Source: Aquabacterium humicola (lineage in GTDB: Bacteria > Pseudomonadota > Gammaproteobacteria > Burkholderiales > Burkholderiaceae_C). Taken from it: a DNA stretch of 64,000 nt. The stretch is from contig NZ_JARGNB010000005.1 of the NCBI RefSeq assembly GCF_030167915.1, positions 62,001 to 126,000 on the forward strand. Direction: 5' to 3'. Under the pieces are notes generated by a model. It ran no database searches and was not told the origin of the DNA. It saw only the letters and a list, made by a program, of their open reading frames with translations. The translations under genes were made by a program, and so were the position numbers. Shown here in pieces: positions 36,756 to 45,372 of this stretch (the stretch's first letter is position 1; each line of letters opens with the position of its first letter).

Positions 36756-37687
36756 CACGGCCTCGCGATCCAGCCGCTGGCCAGCAGCGCGGCGGCCGAG
36801 ATTGCCGTGGCCAGCAGCAGGTAGCGCGGCACCCGCTTCATGCGCAGGCGCGCCACCAGCGATTCGACACAGCCCACCGCCACGGCCACCACCGCCATCA
36901 AGGCGACGGCGGCGACCATCGCCGGCAACGGCTCGCGCCAGGCATCGAAGGGATTGAGCAGCGTGGCGATCAGGCCCGCATACATCGACATCTTCACCGC
37001 CGCGGCGTACTGCATGGCCGCCAGCTCCGGGCCGCTGTGGTCGAGCACCATCACCTCGTGGACCATGGTCAGCTCCAGGTGCGTGAGCGGGTCGTCGACC
37101 GGCACGCGTGCGGCCTCGGCCTGCAGCAGCACGAACAGCACGGCGACCATCGGCACGGCCAGCCACGCCGCGCCGTCGTGGTGACCGATGCGGCCGAAGT
37201 GGCCGACCAGGTCGGCGAAGCTCGATTGGCCGGTGAGCACGCCGGCCGTTCCGATGAGCAGGAACAGCGCCGGCTCGATGAAGGCGGTGAAGGACGCCTC
37301 GCGCGCGCTGCCCATGCCCTCGAAGGAGCTGCCGGTGTCCATGGCCGAGAGCATCAGGACCATGCGCGCCAGGCCCAGCGTGTAGGCGAAGACGATGAAA
37401 TCGCGGCCGAACTGCAGCGGCGCGACGGACCCCAGCACAGGCGCCATCATCGCGGCCAGCAGCGACGCGGCCAGCACCACCCACGCGCCGGCCTTGAACA
37501 ATGGCGTGGTGACCTCGCTGACCACCGGCCGCTTGCGCAGCAGGCGCAGCAGGTCCCAGGCCGATTGGGTGATGCGCGGCCCGCGGCGGCCGCCCCACCA
37601 GGACTTGGTGCGGTTGACCAGCCCGACCATCACGATCGGCATGACCAGCACCAGCAGCACGTGCACGGCGATCAGCAAGGGCTTCAA
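36755..37687 (-). CDS. hyfC: HyfC/NuoH-type membrane subunit, complex 2
   Basis: A 310-residue protein starting at TTG (37687), which overlaps the HyfB-like TGA as TTGA, so translational coupling is likely. It carries MLSAMDTGSSFEGMGSAREA and the loop AARVPVDDPLTHLELTMVHE with VMVLDHSG, the conserved acidic loop of the family. About eight helices. Role as for the complex 1 copy: interface between redox and pumping arms. Confidence 0.87.
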   Translation of the reverse strand: MKPLLIAVHVLLVLVMPIVMVGLVNRTKSWWGGRRGPRITQSAWDLLRLLRKRPVVSEVTTPLFKAGAWVVLAASLLAAMMAPVLGSVAPLQFGRDFIVFAYTLGLARMVLMLSAMDTGSSFEGMGSAREASFTAFIEPALFLLIGTAGVLTGQSSFADLVGHFGRIGHHDGAAWLAVPMVAVLFVLLQAEAARVPVDDPLTHLELTMVHEVMVLDHSGPELAAMQYAAAVKMSMYAGLIATLLNPFDAWREPLPAMVAAVALMAVVAVAVGCVESLVARLRMKRVPRYLLLATAISAAALLASGWIARP

Positions 37688-39693
37688 CTCAGCGCCCCGC
37701 CGGAGATCACGATCAACCCGGCGATGACCACCAGCGCGATCAGGCCGGCGGCGAAGGCCAGCCGAGGGTCGTCCTCGCGCAGCTTGCGCGACAGCTCGCC
37801 GGCGGAAGTGTCGCCATGGCCGATCACCGAATACAGGCGCCGCTCGACGGCATCGACGCAGTCGGTGATGACGTAGGCATCGTTCGGGAAGTAGGCCTGC
37901 GGCCCCTTGCGGCGGTACAGCAGCACCATCAGCGCGCGGAAACGGCTCGCGAAGTCCCACGAGAAGCCGGCGCCGGTGGTCTGCATGCGCGGACCGACCG
38001 CCGTGTAGCCGCAGCCCCAGGTGACGTGCGATGCGCTCGCGCTGCGCGCGACCGCGCGCCGCAGCCACCAGAGTGCGACGATGGCCAGCACCAGCAGGCC
38101 CGAGAGCGCGCCGATGCGGCCCAGCGTCGTGCCCACCTCGGCCAGCTCGTGGCCCGTGGCCGCGGGAAGCCCGGCCAGCGCCAGCGCCGCGGTCGGCTGC
38201 ACCAGCGCCAGCCCCAGCATCGGCACGAGCCCGAGCACGGCCACGCCCAGGCCGTGCAGCAGCAGCGGCACGCGCATCCACCAGCCGACCTCCGTGGCGT
38301 GCGTCGCGCACTCGTCGCGCGGCGCACCGAGGAAGACCACGCCGAAGGCGCGCGTGATGCTCAGCGCGGACACGGCGCCGACAAAAGCCAGCAACGCGCC
38401 CGCTGCCGCCAGCGCCACCTTGGCCCGCACCGGTACCGGCTGGTCGGTGTACAGGCCCGAGTAGATGAGGAACTCGCTGGTGAATCCGTTGAAGGGGGGC
38501 AGCGCGCAGATCGCGATGCCGCCGACCAGGAAGCTGATCGCCGTCCACGGCATCAGCCGGGCCAGGCCGCCGAGTTTCTCGATGTCCACGCCGTGCGCGG
38601 CCTGGTAGACCGCCCCGGCCGCGTAGAAGAGCTGGCACTTGAAGAAGGCGTGGTTGAGCACGTGCATCAGCGCGCCCGCGAAGCCCAGGGCCACCAGCAT
38701 CGGCTGCTGCCAGGCGAGGCCCAGGCAGCCGACCCCCAGGCCCATGGCGGCGATGCCGACGTTCTCGGTGGAGGAGTAGCCCAGCAGCCGCTTCAGGTCA
38801 CGCTGGCCGACGGTGTAGAGCGCGCCGATGACGGCCGACAACGCGCCGAAGCCCAGCAGGAACCAGCCCATCCACTCGTCCGGCCGCCCCATCAGCAGCA
38901 GGAAGCGCACGAGGGCGTAGAGGCCGGCCTTGTGGATCACGCCGGACATCAGCGCCGAGACATGGGCCGGCGCAGCGGCATGCGCGCGCGGCAGCCACGA
39001 GTGGAACGGGAAGAAGGCCGACTTGAGCGCGAAGCTGGTCAGCAGCAGCAGGAAGACGAGGTTGCGCTCGGAGCCGGGTTGATCGCGCAGCCACTGGCCG
39101 AAGCTGCCGAGCTCCCACGACGCCGAGTGCGTGTACAGGATCATGAACGCGGCGACCAGGAAGATCAGCCCGATGTGCGTGGACACCAGGTAGTTGAAGC
39201 CGGCGAAGCGCACCTTCTGGTTCGAGTAGTCCCAGATCACGAGCAGCCAGGCCGCCAGCGCCGCGATTTCCCAGCCGAGCAGGAAGACGAGCGCGTGGTC
39301 GGCGCTGTAGACCAGCACGAAGGACAGCGACGTCATGTTCAGCAGCGCGTAGTGCACGCCGACATGCCGCTGCGTATCGAAATGGGGCTTCAGGTAGCCG
39401 GCGGCGTAGACGCTGCCCAGCAGCGTCATCGGCACCGACCAGGCGAGGAAGAACGCGCCCAGGCCATCCATCCGGATGCGCAGCGTGCCCACGGGATGGG
39501 CCCACGGCAGGTCGGCCACCAGGGGCGCGCCGCCCATCAGCACCGGCGCGACAGCCATCCAGACCAGCACCGTGGCGAGCGCCTGCGTGGTGATGCCGAT
39601 GGCGGCCCGGTGGGCATTGCGCAGCGGCAGCAGGCAGGCTGCCGCCCCCAGCAGCAGCACCCATTGGGTCGCCAGCAGCGCGGTCACGGTCAA
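37684..39693 (-). CDS. hyfB: HyfB-like antiporter-type membrane subunit, complex 2
   Basis: A 669-residue polytopic protein and the first gene of operon 2. The start is a TTG at 39693 or a GTG at 39687; no ATG is near. The proton-path residues are in GWEIAALAAWLLV (Glu) and SFALKSAFFPFHSWLPRAH (Lys), followed by ALMSGVIHKAGLYALVRFL and LLGYSSTENVGIAAMGL. The C-terminal cytoplasmic segment (HVTWGCGYTAVGPRMQTTGA) is as in HyfB. It is clearly diverged from the copy at 29133, so the clusters are old paralogues rather than a recent duplication. Confidence 0.88.
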   Translation of the reverse strand: MTVTALLATQWVLLLGAAACLLPLRNAHRAAIGITTQALATVLVWMAVAPVLMGGAPLVADLPWAHPVGTLRIRMDGLGAFFLAWSVPMTLLGSVYAAGYLKPHFDTQRHVGVHYALLNMTSLSFVLVYSADHALVFLLGWEIAALAAWLLVIWDYSNQKVRFAGFNYLVSTHIGLIFLVAAFMILYTHSASWELGSFGQWLRDQPGSERNLVFLLLLTSFALKSAFFPFHSWLPRAHAAAPAHVSALMSGVIHKAGLYALVRFLLLMGRPDEWMGWFLLGFGALSAVIGALYTVGQRDLKRLLGYSSTENVGIAAMGLGVGCLGLAWQQPMLVALGFAGALMHVLNHAFFKCQLFYAAGAVYQAAHGVDIEKLGGLARLMPWTAISFLVGGIAICALPPFNGFTSEFLIYSGLYTDQPVPVRAKVALAAAGALLAFVGAVSALSITRAFGVVFLGAPRDECATHATEVGWWMRVPLLLHGLGVAVLGLVPMLGLALVQPTAALALAGLPAATGHELAEVGTTLGRIGALSGLLVLAIVALWWLRRAVARSASASHVTWGCGYTAVGPRMQTTGAGFSWDFASRFRALMVLLYRRKGPQAYFPNDAYVITDCVDAVERRLYSVIGHGDTSAGELSRKLREDDPRLAFAAGLIALVVIAGLIVISGGALS

Positions 39694-39790
39694 CCCCCGC
39701 GCCGGTCCTGGTCAGCGCACCGGCCGAGCGGGCGCCCGATGCGCAGAGGCCGGTGGCGAGCGGTCGGGGTCACGGCGGGCCGGTGTCATC

Positions 39791-39845
39791 CAAGGTGTGT
39801 TGCATGATACTACTATGTTAATGCTATAGACATGCCATGCAGGCG
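39791..39845. promoter_or_regulatory. AT-rich divergent promoter region upstream of operon 2
   Basis: In otherwise very GC-rich DNA, a block around 39800-39840 is AT-rich (tactatgttaatgctataga) and is flanked by TGCATG (39801-39806) and CATGCA (39836-39841). It lies about 110-150 bases upstream of the operon 2 start and is the only plausible promoter island there. TATCAT on the minus strand is a possible -10, but no good -35 is found. The whole gap 39694-39975 holds no gene. Confidence 0.35.
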
Positions 39846-39939
39846 ACGGACTGCACACCATCGGTCCGGCGGTGCGGCTGTCTGGCGCATCGCCCGGCTG
39901 GTTTCTGCGCAGGCGCACGAGCAAGCGAGCGCACCGGTG

Positions 39940-39971
39940 TTGACGCCCCCAATTTGCCTGACTAAAGTCAG
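39940..39971 (+). promoter_or_regulatory. Promoter and operator of the MarR-GNAT gene, probably leaderless
   Basis: TTGACG (39940-39945) and TAAAGT (39963-39968) are spaced by 17 bases. The palindrome CTGACT-AA-AGTCAG (39958-39971) covers the -10. The ATG at 39976 lies about seven bases after the -10, at the expected transcription start, and there is no Shine-Dalgarno. This fits autorepression and a leaderless mRNA. Confidence 0.55.
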
Positions 39972-39975
39972 CTAT

Positions 39976-40881
39976 ATGGATCCGGACGCCGTTGCACGGG
40001 TACGCCGCTTCAACCGGGCGGTCACGGTCGAGGTGGGTGCACTCGACACGTCGTTCCTCGGCCGGGGCCGGCCTCTCGGCGCCGCGCGCGTGCTGAACTC
40101 GATCGGGCGGGGCATCACCGACGTGGCCCGCCTGCGCGAGTCGCTGGGCCTCGACTCGGGCCTGGCCAGCCGGCTGCTGCGCGGCCTGGAGGAAGAAGGC
40201 CTGGTCGAGACCGTCGCACATCCGGACGATGCGCGACGCCGGGTGGCGCGCCTGACGCGCGCAGGCCAGCGGGAGTTCCGGGCCTACGAGAAGCTGTCCG
40301 ACGATCAGGCGGGCGCGATGCTGGCCCAGCATCCCGATCCGCAGAAGCTGCTGGCCGCGATGGACGTGATCGCCTGTGCATTGCAGCGCGCCCGCACGGT
40401 CATCGAGGAAACCGACGCGACGAGCGAACCGGCCCGTGCCTGCCTGCGGGCCTACTACCGGGAGCTCGACCAGCGCTTCGCCTCCGGCTTCGACGTCGCG
40501 CTTTCGCGCGATCCGGATGCCGCGGACATGGTGCGCCCGCGCGGCACGTTCCTGCTCGCCTGGTCGGACGGACTCCCGGTGGGCTGCGTGGGCCTGAAGG
40601 GCGATGGCGGCGCGGTGGCGGAGGTGAAGCGGCTGTGGGTGGCGCCAGCCGCGCGGGGGCTGGGGCTGGCGCGCCGCCTGATGGCCGCGATCGAGGACAT
40701 CGCGCGCCAGCTGGGCATCGGCGTGCTGCGCCTGGATACCAACAGCGCACTGTCGGAAGCCGTCGCGCTCTATCGGACCTCGGGCTGGACCGAGATTCCG
40801 CGCTTCAACGACGACCCCTACCCCGACGTCTTCTTCGAGAAGCGTCTGCCGGCGGCGGGCCGCGCTTTTAACAAGTCTTAA
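39976..40881 (+). CDS. MarR-type regulator fused to a GNAT acetyltransferase
   Basis: A 301-residue protein. Residues 1-150 are a MarR winged helix (VRRFNRAVTVEVGAL, LGAARVLNSIGRGITDVARL, GLDSGLASRLLRGLEEEGLV, HPDDARRRVARLTRAGQREF). Residues about 155-295 are a GNAT domain with acetyl-CoA motif VKRLWVAPAARGLGLARRLM and YRTSGWTEIPRFNDDPY. Such fusions are common but poorly characterised; they probably regulate genes in response to acetylation chemistry or a small molecule. Divergent from operon 2, whose promoter could be a target besides its own. Confidence 0.88.
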   Translation: MDPDAVARVRRFNRAVTVEVGALDTSFLGRGRPLGAARVLNSIGRGITDVARLRESLGLDSGLASRLLRGLEEEGLVETVAHPDDARRRVARLTRAGQREFRAYEKLSDDQAGAMLAQHPDPQKLLAAMDVIACALQRARTVIEETDATSEPARACLRAYYRELDQRFASGFDVALSRDPDAADMVRPRGTFLLAWSDGLPVGCVGLKGDGGAVAEVKRLWVAPAARGLGLARRLMAAIEDIARQLGIGVLRLDTNSALSEAVALYRTSGWTEIPRFNDDPYPDVFFEKRLPAAGRAFNKS

Positions 40882-41023
40882 GCCGCGCTGAAGGCCAACG
40901 GCCTGGGGCTTCGGAACACTGCAACTGCTTCGTCGGCACAGCGCCGCAGGCCCACCGGGCCCGGCGCGCACCGGCGATCAGGCAGTGCGACCCCCCACCT
41001 TGCAACCCTTCAGAGGACATCCC

Positions 41024-42709
41024 ATGAGCGTGCCAGCCCCCAATTCCTACACCGCCGTTGTTCACGGCGGCGCAGGCGACGACATCCTCGTCGATCAGAG
41101 CAACCTCGTCACGGAGCCGGGCGTGACCGGCAGCTTCTTCCACAACACCTACCTCTACGGCCATGGCGGCAACGATTCGTTCATGGCGGAGAACGGACTC
41201 GGCGCCAACCACGACCACGGCGGCGCCGACCTCTTCGACGGCGGATCCGGCGTCGACACGGTGTTCTATTCGCAGTCCAACGCCGGCATGGTGGTCGACC
41301 TGGCCTACGACCCGTCGTTCGGCCGCGCGTATGCGATCGGCTATTCCACGGACACCAATCAGTGGTCCTCCCGCGTCGACTACCTGGTGAGCATCGAGGA
41401 CATCTACGGCACCGCGCAGCCCGACATCCTCATGGGGTCGGCCGCGGCCAACTTCCTCACCGGCATGGACGGCAACGACGAGATCGACGGGCGCGGCGGC
41501 AACGACACGCTGCACGGCGGTGCCGGCAACGACGTCATCCGCGGCGACGCCGGCAACGACACGGTCCGCGGCGACGACGGCAACGACGACCTGTTCGGCG
41601 GCACCGGCCAGGACCTGATCGAGGGCGGCAGCGGCAACGACGACCTCTACGGCGGCGACCAGAACGACTGGCTGTACGGCCAGGACGGCTTCAACAAGCT
41701 GTACGGCAACGACGGCGACGACACGCTCTTCATCGGCGAGGACGGCGAGGCCTATGGCGGCGATGGCCATGACGTCATCGTCGGCGGCAATGCCAACGAG
41801 ACGCTCGACGGCGGCGCCGGGCCCGACATCCTCAACGGCATGGGCGGCAACGACACGATCGTCGGCGGCCCGGACAACGACATCATCGACGGCGGCGCGG
41901 GCACCGACACCGGGGACTTCAGCGGCATGTGGGGCACCACCGTCGTCTTCAACGGCAGCGGCGGCGGCATGGTGATCGGCCCTTCCAGCACCGATACCTT
42001 CCAGAACCTGGAGGTGTTCCGCCTCGGCAATGGCGGCGATTCGTTCCTGGGCAACAACGCCGCCAACAACGCCGACCTGGGCGGCGGCAACGACTACGCC
42101 TACGGGGCCGACGGCAACGACACCCTGGATGGCGAGGGCGGCAACGACACGCTGCACGGCCAGGGCGGCGACGACGTGCTGATCGGCGGCGACGGTGCCG
42201 ACGTGCTGCGCGGCGGCGACGGCAACGACGCGCTCTACGGCAGCGACGGCAACGACCAGCTCTTCGGCGACGCCGGCAACGACACGCTGAACGGCGGCAA
42301 CGGCAACGACACGATCGACGGCGGCGCGGGCAACGACGTGCTGCAGGCCAGCGGCAATGACGTGCTGATCGGCGGTGCCGGCAACGACACCATCAACCTG
42401 GTGGTGGGCGACCAGGACCTGCGCTGGCTCGCAGGGCACACCGGTTTCGACACCGTCAATGGCTTCAATCCGTACCACGACCAGCTGGTCTTCAGCCGCG
42501 GCTTCTTTGCCGACGGCGTGGCGCCGATCGACCTGGAGGACTACCTGCTGGTGTTCCAGTCGGGCGACGACACCTGGCTGGCCGCGAACACCGCCGCCTC
42601 CGGCTGGGAGTACATCGCGGTGTTCAACGACGTGCCGGCCTCGGTCTTCGGCGCGGGCATCGAGTCCGGCACGATGGTGACCCTGATCGGCACCGACTTC
42701 GCCGGCTGA
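41024..42709 (+). CDS. RTX-type calcium-binding repeat protein
   Basis: A 561-residue acidic protein. Runs of GGxGxDxxx nonapeptides (for example GGAGNDVIRGDAGNDTVRGD at about 165 and again at about 360-460) make two blocks of calcium-binding beta-rolls, separated by a non-repeat insert. The C-terminal 90 residues lack repeats and have the hydrophobic/acidic look of a type I secretion signal. No N-terminal signal peptide. No enzymatic domain is evident, so it may be a surface or matrix protein. No HlyB/HlyD/TolC genes are in the window. AGAGGA precedes the ATG. Confidence 0.85.
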   Translation: MSVPAPNSYTAVVHGGAGDDILVDQSNLVTEPGVTGSFFHNTYLYGHGGNDSFMAENGLGANHDHGGADLFDGGSGVDTVFYSQSNAGMVVDLAYDPSFGRAYAIGYSTDTNQWSSRVDYLVSIEDIYGTAQPDILMGSAAANFLTGMDGNDEIDGRGGNDTLHGGAGNDVIRGDAGNDTVRGDDGNDDLFGGTGQDLIEGGSGNDDLYGGDQNDWLYGQDGFNKLYGNDGDDTLFIGEDGEAYGGDGHDVIVGGNANETLDGGAGPDILNGMGGNDTIVGGPDNDIIDGGAGTDTGDFSGMWGTTVVFNGSGGGMVIGPSSTDTFQNLEVFRLGNGGDSFLGNNAANNADLGGGNDYAYGADGNDTLDGEGGNDTLHGQGGDDVLIGGDGADVLRGGDGNDALYGSDGNDQLFGDAGNDTLNGGNGNDTIDGGAGNDVLQASGNDVLIGGAGNDTINLVVGDQDLRWLAGHTGFDTVNGFNPYHDQLVFSRGFFADGVAPIDLEDYLLVFQSGDDTWLAANTAASGWEYIAVFNDVPASVFGAGIESGTMVTLIGTDFAG

Positions 42710-42797
42710 AGGCGCGCCGATCCGCCCGCGCCCTGCCCCTTGGGGGCGCCCGGCGACCTCGCTACGATGTCGGCACCGCAACCGGCAGGGAGATGCG

Positions 42798-44696
42798 GTG
42801 GCCGTTCCGGAGCTGGATCAACATCGACGCCTGGCGGGGATCCTCGCGGCCGACGCCGCGGGGTTCTCGCGGCTGATGGCGCTGGACGAGGCGGCCACCG
42901 TGACCGCTCTCGACGCCGCGCGAGCGGCGTTCCGGGAAGCCGTGGAGGCCCATCGCGGCCGCGTCGTCGACATGGCCGGCGATTCGGTGCTGGCGGTGTT
43001 CGACACCGCCAGCGCGGCCATCGCCGCCGCGCTCGCGGCCCAGCAGGCGATCGAATCGCGCGCCACCGGCGAGCGTCCGGACCGGCGCCTGCACTTCCGC
43101 GTGGGCGTGCACCTGGGCGAGCTGATCGAGAAGGCCGACGGCAGCGTGTACGGCGACGGCGTCAACATCGCCGCGCGGCTGCAGGCGCTGGCCACGCCGG
43201 GCGGCGTGGCGGTGTCCGAGGCGGTGCGCGGCGCGGTGGGCGGGCGAGCCGGCGTGGGCTTCGAGGACATGGGGACGCAGGCGGTCAAGAACATCGCCGA
43301 GCCCGTGCACGTGTACGGCCTGCGCCAGGCGGCGAACGTCGAGTCGCCGCAGGCGCCGGGGCGGCGCTGGCGACGGTCCGCGGGCTTGCTTCGGCGGCGC
43401 CCGTTCGCGTTGGCCGCGTTGATCGGGGCCGTGCTGGCGCTGGTGCTGGCGGCCGGCGCGCTCGGCACATGGCAGTGGCGCACGCAGGAGCCTGCCCAGG
43501 CCTCGTTCTGGCCGATCACCGTCGCGGTCCTGCCCTTCGTCGCCGACGGCGGCGCGACGGACGGCGCCTGGGCCGACGCGCTGACGCAATCGACGACGAC
43601 GGCGCTCTCGCAGTGGAAGTGGGTCAGCGTGACCGCGCCCGGCCGGGTGCAGGCGTACCGGGGACGCGTCATCGACGCGAAGCAGGTGGGCCGCGAACTG
43701 GACGTTCGCTACCTCGTCGAGGCCGACATCCGTGCGCTGGGCGACAAGGTGGGCATCACGGTGCGCCTGGTCGAGACCCGCGGCGGCACGCAGATCTGGG
43801 CCCGCGACTTCGAGACGGGCTCCCCGCCCACGTCACAGCAGAAGGCGCTGATGGCGAAGCGCCTGGCCCACCGCGCGCGCAACGCCATCTCCGCGTTGGC
43901 GTTCGAGCGCGAGGCCGGGCAAGCGTCCGCGCATCCCGTCGCGGTGCAGATGGCGCTGGCATCGTCCGCCTGGTCCAACGACGAGAACGCCGGCTGGCGC
44001 GCGGCGCGCGTGCACTACGACAAGGCGCTGCAGATCGACCCGACCTTCATGCCCGCCCTCGTGCAGCGCGCCTGGACGCTCGAGCGTGAATGCAACTCGG
44101 CCGACGTGCGCGACACCGCGGCCCTGGCGGCCTTCGAGGCGGCCACGGCCCGCGCCATCGCGGTCGATCCCCTCGACGACGAGGCCTGGATGGCCCGCGC
44201 GGTGGCGCTGTCGTACCTGTTCCGCTGGGGCGAGGCGTTCGCCGCGATCGAGCGGGCCATCACGCTGGCGCCCTACAAGCCCAACTACATCGCCATGCAG
44301 GCCAACCTGCACAGCGGTGTCGGCCGGCAGGCCGAGGCGGAGGCCGGCTACCTGCAGGCGATCGCCGTCGACCCGCCCGGCGATCCCTTCATGCTGCGCT
44401 CGCTGTGCGCGACGCGCCTGCTGATGGGCCGCCATGACGAGGCCGCGCCGGACTGCGAACGCGCGGCGGCCCGCGTGCGCTGGTACGAGGACCAGATGCT
44501 GCTGACCGCGATCTACGCGCACCAGGGGGACGCGGCGAGAACGGCGCTGGCCCGCGCGGAGCTGCTGAAGCAACGCCCCGGCCTGACGATCGAGAACAAC
44601 TTCTACCGCCGGCTCTCCGACGCGCCGCTGTTCCTGCAGCAGGTGCGCGAGCATCTGGAAAGCGGGCTGCGGAAGGCGGGGATTCCGGAGCGGTGA
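42798..44696 (+). CDS. Class III adenylate/guanylate cyclase with TPR region
   Basis: A 632-residue protein starting at GTG 42798, preceded by AGGGAG at ideal distance. Residues about 10-180 are a class III cyclase domain: LAGILAADAAGFSRLM with a metal Asp, DMAGDSVLAVF with the second Asp, and the VHLGELIEKADGSVYGDGVN loop. A single transmembrane helix (FALAALIGAVLALVLAAGAL, about 205-225) follows, then a CadC-like periplasmic TolB/TPR region (AVLPFVADGGATDGAWADAL, then TPRs from about 400). It likely makes cAMP or cGMP in response to a periplasmic or envelope cue. Monocistronic. Confidence 0.85.
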   Translation: MAVPELDQHRRLAGILAADAAGFSRLMALDEAATVTALDAARAAFREAVEAHRGRVVDMAGDSVLAVFDTASAAIAAALAAQQAIESRATGERPDRRLHFRVGVHLGELIEKADGSVYGDGVNIAARLQALATPGGVAVSEAVRGAVGGRAGVGFEDMGTQAVKNIAEPVHVYGLRQAANVESPQAPGRRWRRSAGLLRRRPFALAALIGAVLALVLAAGALGTWQWRTQEPAQASFWPITVAVLPFVADGGATDGAWADALTQSTTTALSQWKWVSVTAPGRVQAYRGRVIDAKQVGRELDVRYLVEADIRALGDKVGITVRLVETRGGTQIWARDFETGSPPTSQQKALMAKRLAHRARNAISALAFEREAGQASAHPVAVQMALASSAWSNDENAGWRAARVHYDKALQIDPTFMPALVQRAWTLERECNSADVRDTAALAAFEAATARAIAVDPLDDEAWMARAVALSYLFRWGEAFAAIERAITLAPYKPNYIAMQANLHSGVGRQAEAEAGYLQAIAVDPPGDPFMLRSLCATRLLMGRHDEAAPDCERAAARVRWYEDQMLLTAIYAHQGDAARTALARAELLKQRPGLTIENNFYRRLSDAPLFLQQVREHLESGLRKAGIPER

Positions 44697-44784
44697 TCAC
44701 ATCGCGCATCGCGCTTGCTCACCGGTCGCCCTCTCGCAGACTCCTGATGACCCGCGGCGCGCCGCTGCGGCGCGTGACTCCGAA

Positions 44785-45342
44785 TCAGCGCGCGCGCAGG
44801 TAGTGCATGGCGACCGCGCCGTTGCGCAGCGGCTTCGCCGAGACCAGTTCCAGCCGTCGCGTGCTGGGCAGCCCGCTCTGGTACAGGGTCGGGCCGTGGC
44901 CGGCGATCCGGGGGTGGACGAGCACCTTGTACTCGTCGATCAGATCGAGCCGATCCAGCTCGGTCGCGAGCTTGCCGCTGCCGAGCAGCACGCCGGCCGG
45001 GGTCGCGTCCTTGAGCCGCTGCACGCCCGTGCGCAGGTCGCCGGCGACGTGGTGGCTGTTGGTCCACGGAAAGTCCTTTCGCGTCGACGACACCACGTAC
45101 TTCGGCTTGGCCTCCAGCTTGAGCGCCCACTCGCGCATCGCCGGCGGGGCCACCTCGTCGCCGCGGGCGACCGCCGGCCAGTAGCTCTCCATCATCTCGT
45201 AGGTGACGCGGCCCCACAGCATCGCCCCGGCGTCGTCCAGGAGGCCGGTGAAGAAGGCGTGTGTCTCGTCGTCGGCGATGCCTTCCTGGTGGTCGAGGCA
45301 GCCGTCCAGGGTGACATTGATGCTGAAGATCAGGCGTCCCAT
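44785..45342 (-). CDS. Dihydrofolate reductase-like (RibD C-terminal domain) protein
   Basis: A 185-residue protein of the RibD-C/YyaP family. MGRLIFSINVTLDGCLDHQE, MLWGRVTYEMMESYWP, YVVSSTRKDFPWTNS and DEYKVLVHPRIAGHGPTLYQ are the usual family stations of an NADPH-dependent reductase fold. The physiological substrate of these stand-alone proteins is generally unknown. Separate gene, convergent with the cyclase. Confidence 0.85.
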   Translation of the reverse strand: MGRLIFSINVTLDGCLDHQEGIADDETHAFFTGLLDDAGAMLWGRVTYEMMESYWPAVARGDEVAPPAMREWALKLEAKPKYVVSSTRKDFPWTNSHHVAGDLRTGVQRLKDATPAGVLLGSGKLATELDRLDLIDEYKVLVHPRIAGHGPTLYQSGLPSTRRLELVSAKPLRNGAVAMHYLRAR

Positions 45343-45372
45343 GCGGCGAGTCTAGGCCGGACTGACGGTGGA

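Noticed and set aside
41404-42468. Tandem DNA repeat array or CRISPR in the repetitive stretch
   Set aside because: The periodicity is 9 codons-of-protein type and encodes GGxGxD calcium-binding repeats; there are no spacers.
42735-42768. Promoter TTGGGG-N17-TACGAT for the cyclase gene
   Set aside because: Both hexamers match the consensus weakly and the -35 is part of a GC hairpin, so it was not listed as a feature.
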